A stretch of DNA of 55,617 bases, from contig CP010426.1 of assembly GCA_000830315.1 (NCBI GenBank), positions 506,743-562,359 of the forward strand, written 5' to 3'. This stretch comes from an archaeon GW2011_AR20 (lineage in GTDB: Archaea > Nanobdellota > Nanobdellia > SCGC-AAA011-G17 > GW2011-AR20). Both the position numbers and the translations under genes were made by a program. The notes beneath the pieces were generated by a model, which was not told the DNA's origin, did no database searches, and was given only the letters and a program-made list of their open reading frames with translations. Shown here piece after piece: positions 16,626 to 24,535 of the stretch (within the stretch, counting starts at the first letter, position 1; the number at the start of each line of letters is the position of its first letter).

Positions 16626-17552
16626 ATGAAAATTGTTATAGCTTTAGGGGGAAATGCAATCATCAAAAAAGGTGAAAAGCAGACTTATTCTAACTTAATT
16701 AATAACATTAAAAAAACCTGCAAACAAATTGTTCCTGTGTTGAAGAAAAATAAAGTTTTGATTACCCACGGCAACGGATCTGAAATCGGATATCTTGCAA
16801 TACAGAATGAAATTGCAAAACAAAAAGTTCCTGCAATGCCTCTAGATGTTTTAGGGGCAGAAAGCCAGGCGTTGATAGGATATATTTTTGAGGAGCAGCT
16901 AAGAAATTTTTTAAGGGAAAACAGAATAAACAAGCCGATTGTAAACATTATTACCCAGACTTTAGTTGATAAAGATGACAAGGCTTTTAGAGAACCAACA
17001 AAACCAATCGGCCCATTTTATAATAAACCTCAAGCACAAGAATTAAGAAAAAAAGGTTTTCATATTATTGAGGATGCTGGAAGGGGTTATAGAAGGGTTG
17101 TTCCTAGTCCATTGCCGTTAAAAATAATTGAGGAAACTGTGATAAAAGATTTAATCAAACATAATTTTATTGTTATAGCCGTAGGCGGAGGAGGAATTCC
17201 TGTCTATCTTAAGAATAATAAGCTATATGGAACAGAAGCTGTTATTGACAAGGATTTAGCTTCGCAGGTTTTGGCAAACGATATTGAAGCAGATTTATTA
17301 TTAATTTTAACTGGCGTTCCTTATGTTTATCTAAATTATCTAAAAAAGAATGAGAAGATAATTAAAAAAATGAATGTTAAGCAAGCGAAACAATATATAA
17401 AAGAAAATCAATTTGCAGAAGGAAGCATGAAACCAAAAATTCAGGCCGCAATTAATTTTTTACAGAGAGGAGGAAAAAAAGTCATCATAACTGATTCAAA
17501 CAATTTAATGAAAGCTTTAAATAATAAGGCGGGAACATTAATTGTTAAATAA
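16626..17552 (+). CDS. arcC: Carbamate kinase
   Basis: 308 residues. Amino-acid-kinase fold with VIALGGNAIIKKGEK at the N-terminus, THGNGSEIGYLAIQNE, the RRVVPSPLPLKIIEE segment, VIAVGGGGIPVY and AVIDKDLASQVLANDIEADLLLILTGVP. It transfers phosphate from carbamoyl phosphate to ADP, giving ATP, ammonia and CO2. Three bases separate it from the peptidase. Together with the carbamoyltransferase-like gene at 19384 it forms the last two steps of an arginine-deiminase-type pathway; no arginine deiminase is in the window. Confidence 0.93.
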   Translation: MKIVIALGGNAIIKKGEKQTYSNLINNIKKTCKQIVPVLKKNKVLITHGNGSEIGYLAIQNEIAKQKVPAMPLDVLGAESQALIGYIFEEQLRNFLRENRINKPIVNIITQTLVDKDDKAFREPTKPIGPFYNKPQAQELRKKGFHIIEDAGRGYRRVVPSPLPLKIIEETVIKDLIKHNFIVIAVGGGGIPVYLKNNKLYGTEAVIDKDLASQVLANDIEADLLLILTGVPYVYLNYLKKNEKIIKKMNVKQAKQYIKENQFAEGSMKPKIQAAINFLQRGGKKVIITDSNNLMKALNNKAGTLIVK

Positions 17553-17561
17553 AGAGGCAAT

Positions 17562-18872
17562 ATGAAAAAAAACGTGATAATAATCGGCGCGGCTGGTAGG
17601 GATTACCATAATTTTCTGACATATTTTAAAAATAATTCGGAATTTAATGTTGTAGCATTTACTCAGGCACAAATTCCAGGTATAGAAAAGAGAAATTTTC
17701 CTAAAGAATTAGCTGGAAGAAATTATAAGCATAACATTCCTTTTTATCCCGAGGAAAAACTTCCAGAATTAATAAAAAAATTCAATGTCGAATATGTCTT
17801 CTTATGCTACTCTGATTTATCTCATCAGGACGTTATGGATAAAGCCTCTATAGTTCTCGCAAATGGGGCTAATTTTGCATTGCTCGGAACAAATTCAACT
17901 TATTTAAAAAGCAAGAAACCTGTAATAAGCGTAACAGCAGTAAGGACAGGCTGTGGCAAGTCAAGGGTTAGCAAACGAATTGCTTTGCATTTAAAATCTA
18001 AAGGTCTTAATGTGGTCTCCTTGAGACATCCCATGCCTTATGGTTTATTAAATAAGCAAGAAGTTGAAAAATTTTACACAGAGCAGGATTTAGAAAAATA
18101 TAATGCTACAATTGAAGAAAGGGAGGAATACGAGCAGTACATTAAAAATCAGATTTCCATTTTTGCAGGCGTTGATTACAGAAAAATATTAAACGAGGCG
18201 GAAAGAGAAGCAGATGTTATTCTCTGGGATGGTGGGAATAATGATTTTTCATTCGTTAAACCAAACTTAAACATTGTCTTGGTTGATCCCAGAAGGGCAG
18301 GCAATGAATTAACTTATTATCCCGGGCAAGTTAATATGAGGATGGCTGACGTTATATTAATACATAAAATGTCTGGCACAACAGAAGAAAACTTGAAAAT
18401 CGTGCGCGAAAACATCAAAAAAGTAAATACAAAGGCAAAAATTATTGAGATTAATTCTGTAATAACAGTCGAAAATCCACAAGAGATAAAAAATAAAAGT
18501 GCATTGCTGATAGGAGATGGTCCAACGCTTACACATGGCGGAATGAAACACGGCGTTGCAGATTATATTGCAGAAAAATATAAATTAAATGTTGTTGATG
18601 CTGAAAAATATGCTGTCGGGAGCATAAAGCAAATTTATAAAAAATTTCCTCATCTGAAAAAGGTTCTTCCTGCAATGGGTTACAGTAAAAAACAAATTAA
18701 TGAGTTGCAAGAAACAATTAACAGGGCAAAATGTGATATTGTAATTGATGGAAGTCCTTCTGATCTGAAAAAATTTCTTAAAGTGAATAAAAAAATTTAC
18801 GCCTCCGATTATGATATATTAGATAAAGAGCTAAGGGAAGTTTATGGCTTCATTAATAAGATATTAAAATGA
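17562..18872 (+). CDS. COG2403-type P-loop protein (cyclic 2,3-diphosphoglycerate synthetase-like)
   Basis: 436 residues. N-terminal Rossmann-like NVIIIGAAGRDYHNF, then a second nucleotide-binding segment VISVTAVRTGCGKSRVSKRIALHL (P-loop with Gly-Cys-Gly-Lys-Ser, near residues 126-149), LWDGGNNDFSFVKPNLNIVLVDPRRAGNE and a C-terminal GDGPTLTHGGMKHGVADY. This matches the predicted-GTPase/cDPG-synthetase-like family that often accompanies carbamate kinase and carbamoyltransferase genes. Its real substrate is not established; context argues for a role in carbamoyl or nitrogen metabolism rather than thermoadaptation. It overlaps the next gene by 4 nt. Confidence 0.7.
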   Translation: MKKNVIIIGAAGRDYHNFLTYFKNNSEFNVVAFTQAQIPGIEKRNFPKELAGRNYKHNIPFYPEEKLPELIKKFNVEYVFLCYSDLSHQDVMDKASIVLANGANFALLGTNSTYLKSKKPVISVTAVRTGCGKSRVSKRIALHLKSKGLNVVSLRHPMPYGLLNKQEVEKFYTEQDLEKYNATIEEREEYEQYIKNQISIFAGVDYRKILNEAEREADVILWDGGNNDFSFVKPNLNIVLVDPRRAGNELTYYPGQVNMRMADVILIHKMSGTTEENLKIVRENIKKVNTKAKIIEINSVITVENPQEIKNKSALLIGDGPTLTHGGMKHGVADYIAEKYKLNVVDAEKYAVGSIKQIYKKFPHLKKVLPAMGYSKKQINELQETINRAKCDIVIDGSPSDLKKFLKVNKKIYASDYDILDKELREVYGFINKILK

Positions 18873-19387
18873 AAGTTATCCTAGATATGGCAATGAGTAT
18901 TAATGGGATTATTGCTAGGAAGAATTTTACCGAGGATTTTTTATCCGAAGGTAATTGGGAAGTTTTCTGCAAATTTGCTAATCAAGTAGGTTGTTTGATT
19001 TTTGGTAGAAAAACTTATGAAATGCTTACAAACCCTAAGGAATATGATATTCTTCCAATAAAAAATGTTTATAAAATTATAGTCTCAAAAAATAAAAGTT
19101 TAAGAAATAAAAATAAATTCTTCTTTGTAAGGTCTCCCAAAGAAGCTTTAAGAATGGCTAAAAAATTAGGCTTTAAGGAAGTTTTATTGGCCGGCGGAGG
19201 AAATATTAACTCTGAATTCATGAGACTTGGTTTAGTTGATGAGATCTTTTTAAACATAAATTCGGTTATCGTAAATAATGGAATAAGGGTTTTTGGAGAA
19301 TCAGATTTTGAACACAAACTTAAACTATTGGAAATCAAAAAATTAAAAGAGGATATATTAAGACTACATTATAAAGTATTAAAATGA
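18869..19387 (+). CDS. DHFR/RibD-C-like reductase
   Basis: 172 residues. MKVILDMAMSINGIIAR at the N-terminus, GCLIFGRKTYEML, EVLLAGGGNINSEFMRLGLVDEIFLNI (the NADPH-binding GGG motif), and the C-terminal beta strand LRLHYKVLK are shared by dihydrofolate reductase and the RibD reductase domain. It likely reduces a pterin or a riboflavin precursor with NADPH. Overlapping ATGA junctions on both sides show translational coupling with the carbamoyl genes, an unusual place for a DHFR-like enzyme, so a different substrate is possible. Confidence 0.7.
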   Translation: MKVILDMAMSINGIIARKNFTEDFLSEGNWEVFCKFANQVGCLIFGRKTYEMLTNPKEYDILPIKNVYKIIVSKNKSLRNKNKFFFVRSPKEALRMAKKLGFKEVLLAGGGNINSEFMRLGLVDEIFLNINSVIVNNGIRVFGESDFEHKLKLLEIKKLKEDILRLHYKVLK

Positions 19388-20277
19388 AAAATTTAATCTC
19401 TATAAATAATCTAAATAAAAAAGAAATTCTTGATTTAATTAACTTAGCTGTAAAAATCAAAAAACATTCTAAAAAATATAAAAATAAAGTTTTCGAAAAA
19501 GTATTGTTAACATTTTTTGAGCTTCCGTCATTAAGAACTGAATTATCTTTTGATACTGCTATGTTCCAGATGAATGGAGAAGTCATAGATTATCATTCTG
19601 AAAGTTCTCCCTGGGCACACGGAAAAGAAAGCATAGAAGATGTTGCTAAAGTGGTTTCAAGATATTGTGATCTGGTTATGATAAGAATGAAAGATCATAA
19701 TGAATTTGTTAAGTTTGCTAAAAATTCCAAAATTCCAGTTATAAATGGTTTAACATCTTACGAGCATCCCTGCCAGATTTTAAGCGATTTAATGACAATT
19801 TACGAAAAGAAGAAAAAGTTTAATTTAAAATTAGCTTATTTTGGAGATGCAAACAATAATGTCACCCATTCTCTGATTAATGCAGCCAATAAATTAGGCT
19901 TTGAAATGAGTATAGCTTGCCCAAACAAAAAGGATTATATGCCAAAAATCCAATTAAAAAAAGTAAAAATGTTTCATGATTTAGAAAAAGCAGTCAAAGA
20001 TGCAGACGTCGTTTATACCGACAGCTGGTTTTCTTACAGAATTCCAAAATCTCAATATAAAAAACGTGCTAAGATATTAAGAAAATTCCAGGTTAATAAG
20101 GATGTAATGAAATTGGCAAAGAAGAATGCCATATTTATGCATTGTCTTCCAGCATTAAGGGGATTTGAAGTTACTAAAGATGTTATAGATGGAAAACAGA
20201 GTATTGTATTTGATCAGGCTGAAAACAGACTTCATATGCAAAAGGCTATTATTTTAAAACTTCTAAATAAATCATAG
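19384..20277 (+). CDS. Ornithine-carbamoyltransferase-like protein with altered active-site motifs
   Basis: 297 residues, about the family length. Family blocks: HPCQ at 128-131 (carbamoyl-phosphate ligand), GDANNNVTHSL near 154-164, HCLP at 253-256, and the closing GFEVTKDVIDGKQSIVFDQAENRLHMQKAI. But the phosphate-binding STRTR motif is SLRTE at 49-53, and the ornithine loop, normally SMG, reads SYR at 217-219. It therefore may carbamoylate or de-carbamoylate something other than ornithine. As the last gene after carbamate kinase it likely supplies carbamoyl phosphate for ATP synthesis. Confidence 0.85.
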   Translation: MKNLISINNLNKKEILDLINLAVKIKKHSKKYKNKVFEKVLLTFFELPSLRTELSFDTAMFQMNGEVIDYHSESSPWAHGKESIEDVAKVVSRYCDLVMIRMKDHNEFVKFAKNSKIPVINGLTSYEHPCQILSDLMTIYEKKKKFNLKLAYFGDANNNVTHSLINAANKLGFEMSIACPNKKDYMPKIQLKKVKMFHDLEKAVKDADVVYTDSWFSYRIPKSQYKKRAKILRKFQVNKDVMKLAKKNAIFMHCLPALRGFEVTKDVIDGKQSIVFDQAENRLHMQKAIILKLLNKS

Positions 20278-20335
20278 AATAATACCTTATTTCAGATTAC
20301 AAAACCTTTTAAATGTTAATATTTTTAATAAGATT

Positions 20336-20890
20336 ATGCAAAATAAAAATCTTGGAATTATATTAACTTTATTAAGCATAATAATCATAATTTTATTATT
20401 CTTCTTTAAAGCGCAGTTTCAGGATACTTTTGGGATACATTCTACAGAGGCATGCCCCCATGATCCATCAACAGGCGAATTATGCCCTTATGAAAAATTG
20501 GTTGATATTCTGCCTTATTTTTACAGCAGCATCACATTTCTGGTCATTATCGGATTAATTGGAATTTATTTATTGTTTTTTTTGGATAAAGAAAAAGAAG
20601 TTATCAAGGAATATCAAGAGAGAATAACTAAGAGATTGGAAGATGTAAAGAAGAAAGAATTGAAAGAAGATAAATTTAATTTTTTAATGGGCGCATTAAA
20701 TGAATATGAACAAAAAGTTATAAAAGCAGTAAGGGAGCAGGATGGAATTACCCAAGCTACGCTAAGAATAAGAACCGACTTAAGCAAGACAAAATTAAGC
20801 TTTATTTTAGCTGATTTAGAGAAGAAAGGATTAATTTCAAAGCAAATAAAGGGCAATACAAACCAGATTTTCTTAAAAAGGCAAATTTAA
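20336..20890 (+). CDS. Membrane-anchored winged-helix regulator
   Basis: 184 residues. Two membrane helices (residues 5-24 and about 63-83) bracket a short external loop with a Cys/His pair (TEACPHDPSTGELCPYEK). After a coiled linker, the C-terminal 75 residues form a winged helix: LNEYEQKVIKAVREQDGITQATLRIRTDLSKTKLSFILADLEKKGLISKQIKG. This layout (outside Cys loop, cytoplasmic DNA-binding domain) suggests a one-component sensor for extracytoplasmic metal or redox state. It stands directly upstream of the Cys-rich membrane gene set and may control it. Confidence 0.7.
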   Translation: MQNKNLGIILTLLSIIIIILLFFFKAQFQDTFGIHSTEACPHDPSTGELCPYEKLVDILPYFYSSITFLVIIGLIGIYLLFFLDKEKEVIKEYQERITKRLEDVKKKELKEDKFNFLMGALNEYEQKVIKAVREQDGITQATLRIRTDLSKTKLSFILADLEKKGLISKQIKGNTNQIFLKRQI

Positions 20891-20933
20891 AGCTTTCTAA
20901 ACAATTCTGAACATAATTTATCGTTAATAAACC

Positions 20934-20949
20934 AAAATAAGGTTATTTT
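20934..20949. promoter_or_regulatory. Palindromic candidate operator upstream of the Cys-rich gene set
   Basis: AAAATAA-GG-TTATTTT, a perfect 7-bp-arm palindrome overlapping an AT-rich TATA-like element (ATTTTATATG) about 80 nt before the ATG at 21026. A second weaker inverted pair, GTAAG/CTTAC, follows near 20967-20985. This 135-bp gap holds no gene. Confidence 0.35.
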
Positions 20950-21025
20950 ATATGACTGTTTAAGAGGTAAGTTATATCATCTTACTATATCTACTATTTC
21001 TAAAATAAGTTATTAAGGAGGAAAA

Positions 21026-21676
21026 ATGAAGAAAGAAAGTATTATAATATCTTTAATTATAGCAGCTGTTTTATTGACTGTTTTTAACCAATTTCAAATT
21101 CTAAAGGTAAATAGTTATTTGCAAAACAGCAACAGTTTTACTACAGGGCTGGCAACAGGCGTTAAAAGCGTCAATGCTTTAGATGTTGTTCCTAAAGGAA
21201 TTCCAGAGGTTTATGGCAAAGAGCTTGGAATTAATTATGATGAGATTAGTGTAAATAATCCGCAAAAGGCAGATTTGACAATCAGAAAATTAGCTTTGTT
21301 TGATAATAGCATAAACTTAGATGGCGATTTATTGGAAAGATACATTCAAATTACAAATTCAATAAGCTGCGAATATTGTTGCGGCGCAGAGGCAATAACA
21401 TTTTCTAACGGACAGGCAGCTTGTGGCTGTGCCCATTCATATGCAATGCGCGGATTAGCTAAATATCTATTGACAAAGCATCCTGAAATGACAAATGATG
21501 AAATTCTAAATGAACTTGGAAAATGGAAAACATTATTCTTTCCAGATTCAATAAATGCTAAAGCCCAGATCTTGAAAGAAAATAATATTGAATTAAGCTA
21601 TATTAACTTAGCTTCTAATAAATACAGGGGAATAGAACAAGGAAACGCGCAAGGAAGCATGGTTGGAGGTTGTTAA
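21026..21676 (+). CDS. Membrane-anchored Cys-rich protein with CEYCC / CGCAH motifs and MVGGC tail
   Basis: 216 residues. N-terminal signal anchor (residues 5-22), then an extracytoplasmic domain with two Cys clusters: C115-E-Y-C118-C119 and C133-G-C135-A-H137, followed by SYAMRGLAKYLLTKHPEMTNDEILNELGKWKTLFFP. The chain ends in MVGGC, exactly as the next protein does. The Cys/His clusters suggest metal or iron-sulfur binding. I recognise no named family. A strong SD AAGGAGG precedes the ATG. It is the first gene of a compact operon (21026-23588) beside copper and disulfide genes. Confidence 0.65.
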   Translation: MKKESIIISLIIAAVLLTVFNQFQILKVNSYLQNSNSFTTGLATGVKSVNALDVVPKGIPEVYGKELGINYDEISVNNPQKADLTIRKLALFDNSINLDGDLLERYIQITNSISCEYCCGAEAITFSNGQAACGCAHSYAMRGLAKYLLTKHPEMTNDEILNELGKWKTLFFPDSINAKAQILKENNIELSYINLASNKYRGIEQGNAQGSMVGGC

Positions 21677-21677
21677 A

Positions 21678-21917
21678 ATGGAAAAAAACACAATAATAGC
21701 TGTTGCTTTAGGCATCCTAGTTTTGATATCTATTGTGCAGGCTATTCAGATTGTCAGCTTAAAAAACCGAGTTGTAGACAGTATAATAGGAAGTGTTGTT
21801 GGCGATGAAGCTAGTGAAACATATGAAGCAATGATGGCTAGAATGCATCCAGATCAATATCAAGCTTCAAATTTAATAGCCAGCCAAAGCGGACCAACAA
21901 TGGTCGGTGGATGCTGA
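21678..21917 (+). CDS. Small membrane-anchored protein with MVGGC tail
   Basis: 79 residues from the ATG at 21678, just after the previous stop; its SD (GGAGGT) is formed by the last codons of the previous gene. One N-terminal helix (residues 6-25), a short helical stalk with AMMARMHPDQYQ, and the C-terminal MVGGC. Every synonymous codon in VGGC and the stop differ from those in the preceding gene, so the shared tail is not a recent copy. Unknown function; perhaps a partner or substrate of the preceding protein. Confidence 0.6.
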   Translation: MEKNTIIAVALGILVLISIVQAIQIVSLKNRVVDSIIGSVVGDEASETYEAMMARMHPDQYQASNLIASQSGPTMVGGC

Positions 21918-22414
21918 TGAAATTCAGGAAGTTATTGGCACTACTTCCTTCTTTATTTGTTTTAAGAGAAGTTAGTGCTCATTGTCCTTTATGTACCGGC
22001 GCTGTTGTAGCAGGAGCTGTTGGGGCAAAATATCTGGGGTTGGATGTAACAATATTGGGAATATTTGTCGGAGCATTTGCAATTTCATTGGGATTATGGA
22101 TTTCAAGGAAAATAAAAAATTATTTTAAATACCAAAACACATTGATTGTAACATCTTCATTTTTTTTAACTATAATTCCAAGCTTGGCATTTATTGATGA
22201 TATGACTTACATTTCTTTATTGAGCAAAACATTTTTTGTAAATAAATTACTAATTGGAAGCATAATTGGCGCATTAATTACACTTTTATCTTATAGATTA
22301 CATAATTATATTAAATTAAAGCATGGAAAAGTATTATTTCCATACCAAGGGGTTGTATTAACACTTTTACTTTTGATTTTATCGAGCATTCCTGTTTATT
22401 TTATATTTAAGTAA
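21917..22414 (+). CDS. Membrane protein with extracytoplasmic CPLC motif
   Basis: 165 residues from the ATG at 21917, which overlaps the previous stop (TGATG); an ATG at 21911 is less well placed. A cleavable-looking N-terminal segment is followed by AHC23PLC26TGAVVAGAVGAKYLGL, then about four more hydrophobic helices. The C-P-L-C pair just after the first helix resembles a thiol redox or metal site at the outer face of the membrane. The family is not recognised. Coupling to the MVGGC genes suggests one complex. Confidence 0.6.
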   Translation: MKFRKLLALLPSLFVLREVSAHCPLCTGAVVAGAVGAKYLGLDVTILGIFVGAFAISLGLWISRKIKNYFKYQNTLIVTSSFFLTIIPSLAFIDDMTYISLLSKTFFVNKLLIGSIIGALITLLSYRLHNYIKLKHGKVLFPYQGVVLTLLLLILSSIPVYFIFK

Positions 22415-22415
22415 A

Positions 22416-22889
22416 ATGGAAAAAGAAATTCAAAGTTGGATGGAGAAAGTTAAAGGAAAAGAATTTGATTTAAGCAAGCAAGAAGATCTTAGTATAGCAT
22501 TAATGAATTTAATTAGTTTGGAGGAGCATTTTTATTTTTCCAGCATGAAAACGGGAAACAAAGCTTATCTTGATATGCTTAATTCAGTGAGAACATTAAG
22601 AAAATCATTATTAAAAAAAATCGTGAAAAACCCTAAGGGAGAGGAATGGTGCATTAGCAAACATTTGCTTGCTTCTAGTATGCGCTTAATTGAAGTTGGA
22701 ACAAAAGAATTACAGGACAATGAAAAAGAAGCTGAAATGTATTTTAAATCAGCTTTTGAGCTTTATTCATTATTTTTTGCCATTAATTTAAACATCATTG
22801 AAGTTAAGGAAATTAAGGGAGAAAAATCATTATTTACAAGAAAAATTTCCGATATTGTAAAAAAAATTGTTGATTGCTGCAAGGAGTGA
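22416..22889 (+). CDS. Hypothetical helical protein of the Cys-rich operon
   Basis: 157 residues, no signal or membrane helix, predicted mostly helical (repeated amphipathic segments LSIALMNLISLEEHFYFSSMK, TGNKAYLDMLNSVRTLRKSLLKKI). One internal Cys (EEWCISKH) and a CC pair close to the C-terminus (VDCCKE). One base separates it from the previous gene. Likely a cytoplasmic partner of the membrane proteins around it; I do not recognise a family. Confidence 0.55.
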   Translation: MEKEIQSWMEKVKGKEFDLSKQEDLSIALMNLISLEEHFYFSSMKTGNKAYLDMLNSVRTLRKSLLKKIVKNPKGEEWCISKHLLASSMRLIEVGTKELQDNEKEAEMYFKSAFELYSLFFAINLNIIEVKEIKGEKSLFTRKISDIVKKIVDCCKE

Positions 22890-22891
22890 AA

Positions 22892-23371
22892 ATGGATTGC
22901 TGTCATACCAGTCATAAACATAGTAAACCGATAGAAAAAAAGGTTGATGTAAATAAAGATCATAAAAAAGAGAAATATCTTAATTATTTCAGTTCATTTT
23001 CTGGGTTTTCAGGAATATTTAGCTCTTATCAAGTTTGTCATTCAATTTGTTTAGGTGTGATTGCTTTGTTAAGCTTGATTGGAATCACATTAACAGGATT
23101 ACCATTTTTATTTTTGCAGAAATTAGCCTTGCCATTATGGACGATTGCATTAATCTTATTTGCTATAAGTATATTTATTTATATTAAGCATAAACATCAT
23201 AAAATAAAGAATTTATTAATATTCAATTCTGGTGCGATTATTGTAGGAATTCCGTTTGAAAATTTAGCTTTTTTAAGAAATTATTTCTTAGTTATCGGGT
23301 TTAGCATAATAATTTTTAGTTTATATTTAATAATCAAGAAAAGATTTGAGGTTAAATATGAAAAAATCTGA
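22892..23371 (+). CDS. Four-helix membrane protein with Cys/His-rich N-terminus
   Basis: 159 residues from the ATG at 22892 (SD AAGGAG upstream; an earlier in-frame start lies inside the previous gene). The N-terminus MDCCHTSHKHSK is a metal-ligand cluster on the cytoplasmic or outer face; four hydrophobic helices follow, the first holding YQVCHSICLG. The layout recalls small mercury/copper importers of the MerT/MerC kind, but the similarity is topological only. Metal transfer across the membrane is the best guess. Confidence 0.55.
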   Translation: MDCCHTSHKHSKPIEKKVDVNKDHKKEKYLNYFSSFSGFSGIFSSYQVCHSICLGVIALLSLIGITLTGLPFLFLQKLALPLWTIALILFAISIFIYIKHKHHKIKNLLIFNSGAIIVGIPFENLAFLRNYFLVIGFSIIIFSLYLIIKKRFEVKYEKI

Positions 23372-23588
23372 GAATCTCTTATTGTATGGATTATTATTTA
23401 TTGTAATTATAGCTTTAATATTTAGCATAAGTACATTTTTTAGCAAGGGTTATTCTCAACAAGATTATAACAAGTTTGTTTCAGCTGAAGGAGAAAACAA
23501 ATGTGAGACCCCACAAGGTTATACAAACGAAGAATGGAGAGAACACATGTCTCATCACCCGGATAGATATAAAGAATGCTTAACTTGA
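23358..23588 (+). CDS. Small membrane-anchored Cys/His protein
   Basis: 76 residues from the ATG at 23358, preceded by SD GAGGT; it overlaps the previous gene by 14 nt. One signal-anchor helix (8-27), then an outside domain with C49-ETPQGYTNEEWREHMSHHPDRYKE-C74 containing H63, H66 and H67. Two Cys and three His around a Trp make a likely metal site. It ends the plus-strand operon and overlaps the convergent gene by 9 nt. Confidence 0.6.
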   Translation: MKKSENLLLYGLLFIVIIALIFSISTFFSKGYSQQDYNKFVSAEGENKCETPQGYTNEEWREHMSHHPDRYKECLT

Positions 23589-24065
23589 ATTGATCTTACA
23601 AACGTTTTCTTTTGTTAAAATAAAAATGCTAATTAATAGTAATAATATTCCAAATAATTGTATCTCTAAACCTTTAAATGGTAATATTGCTAAAGTAAAT
23701 GTTACACTTATTCCAGGTATTAAAAAACTTAATATTGTAAATGAGCATACTGGACAACCAGCTGAAAATAAACTTAAAATGCTGGTAAAAATGCCGGTTC
23801 CAGATTCATTATTATATTTTTTAACTTCTTTAAATCTAAATATTATTAAAGCAAGATTAATTCCAAATAATAAAGCAAGAATTAAAGTAAATAAAATATT
23901 TAACCATGGATAATATCTTATAGAATAATTAAAGAATAGATAAAAGCCATCGAAGAAATAATAAATTAAATATGTTGAAAACAATAAATAAAAAATAAAT
24001 GTTATTAGAAATATATTAAAATAATCTTTCTGCTTTAATAAAGATTTAATTTTTTCTAGTCTCAT
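23580..24065 (-). CDS. Membrane protein with GCPVC motif
   Basis: 161 residues with about five hydrophobic helices and, between helices, GC104PVC107SFTILSFLIPG. The CPVC pair after a Gly at a helix start parallels CPLC in the protein at 21917-22414, so both may pass electrons or metal through the membrane. It is convergent with, and overlaps by 9 bp, the Cys/His protein gene. No named family recognised. Confidence 0.55.
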   Translation of the reverse strand: MRLEKIKSLLKQKDYFNIFLITFIFYLLFSTYLIYYFFDGFYLFFNYSIRYYPWLNILFTLILALLFGINLALIIFRFKEVKKYNNESGTGIFTSILSLFSAGCPVCSFTILSFLIPGISVTFTLAILPFKGLEIQLFGILLLLISIFILTKENVCKINSS

Positions 24066-24075
24066 AATATTTAAA

Positions 24076-24495
24076 TTATAATGTTTTGAGGTATTCTAAT
24101 AATCTTGGATGTAATGATGTAGTAAAGTATTTTTTCACATCTGTTGGTTTTACCCATTTAATTTCAACAAAATTATCTCCGGCTTTTTCTTTTCCACCAA
24201 TGACCCCGCATAGGTAATATATTGAGAGAAATTCTCGTTTTTCTGGGTAAGTTTTGGCAAAAACTATTTTTTTAACATCAACATTTAAACCAGTTTTTAT
24301 TTTTATTTCATGTTTTAAATAAATTTCCAAGTCTTTCTTGTAATTAGGTCTTCCTCCAGGGAATGTCCAAGAAAGCTCTTTAATATAAGGATCATTTTCT
24401 CTTTTTCCAATTAAAATTTGTCGAGTTTTTGGGTCATATATAATTCCTAAAACATTTACTAAAAATACTCCCCTATCAAATTTTACCCAATTCAT
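24076..24495 (-). CDS. Nudix-fold protein with degenerate Nudix box
   Basis: 139 residues. The fold is clear: GVFLVNVLGIIYDPKTRQILIGKR at the start, then LSWTFPGGRPNYKKDLEIYLKHEIKIKTGLNV. In a working Nudix box the helix reads RE-x-x-EE-x-G; here it reads HEIKIKTG, so both metal-binding Glu of EE are lost and the Arg is absent. Likely a binding protein or an enzyme with a shifted site rather than a standard diphosphohydrolase. It follows the CPVC membrane gene by 10 bp in the same direction of transcription and may share its transcript. Confidence 0.65.
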   Translation of the reverse strand: MNWVKFDRGVFLVNVLGIIYDPKTRQILIGKRENDPYIKELSWTFPGGRPNYKKDLEIYLKHEIKIKTGLNVDVKKIVFAKTYPEKREFLSIYYLCGVIGGKEKAGDNFVEIKWVKPTDVKKYFTTSLHPRLLEYLKTL

Positions 24496-24535
24496 AAAAG
24501 TAAGTATGATTATATAATTTATTAACCTTTCTTAT

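Noticed and set aside
19384-20277. Naming the carbamoyltransferase ArgF/ArcB
   Set aside because: Substitutions in the phosphate- and ornithine-binding motifs make the substrate uncertain.
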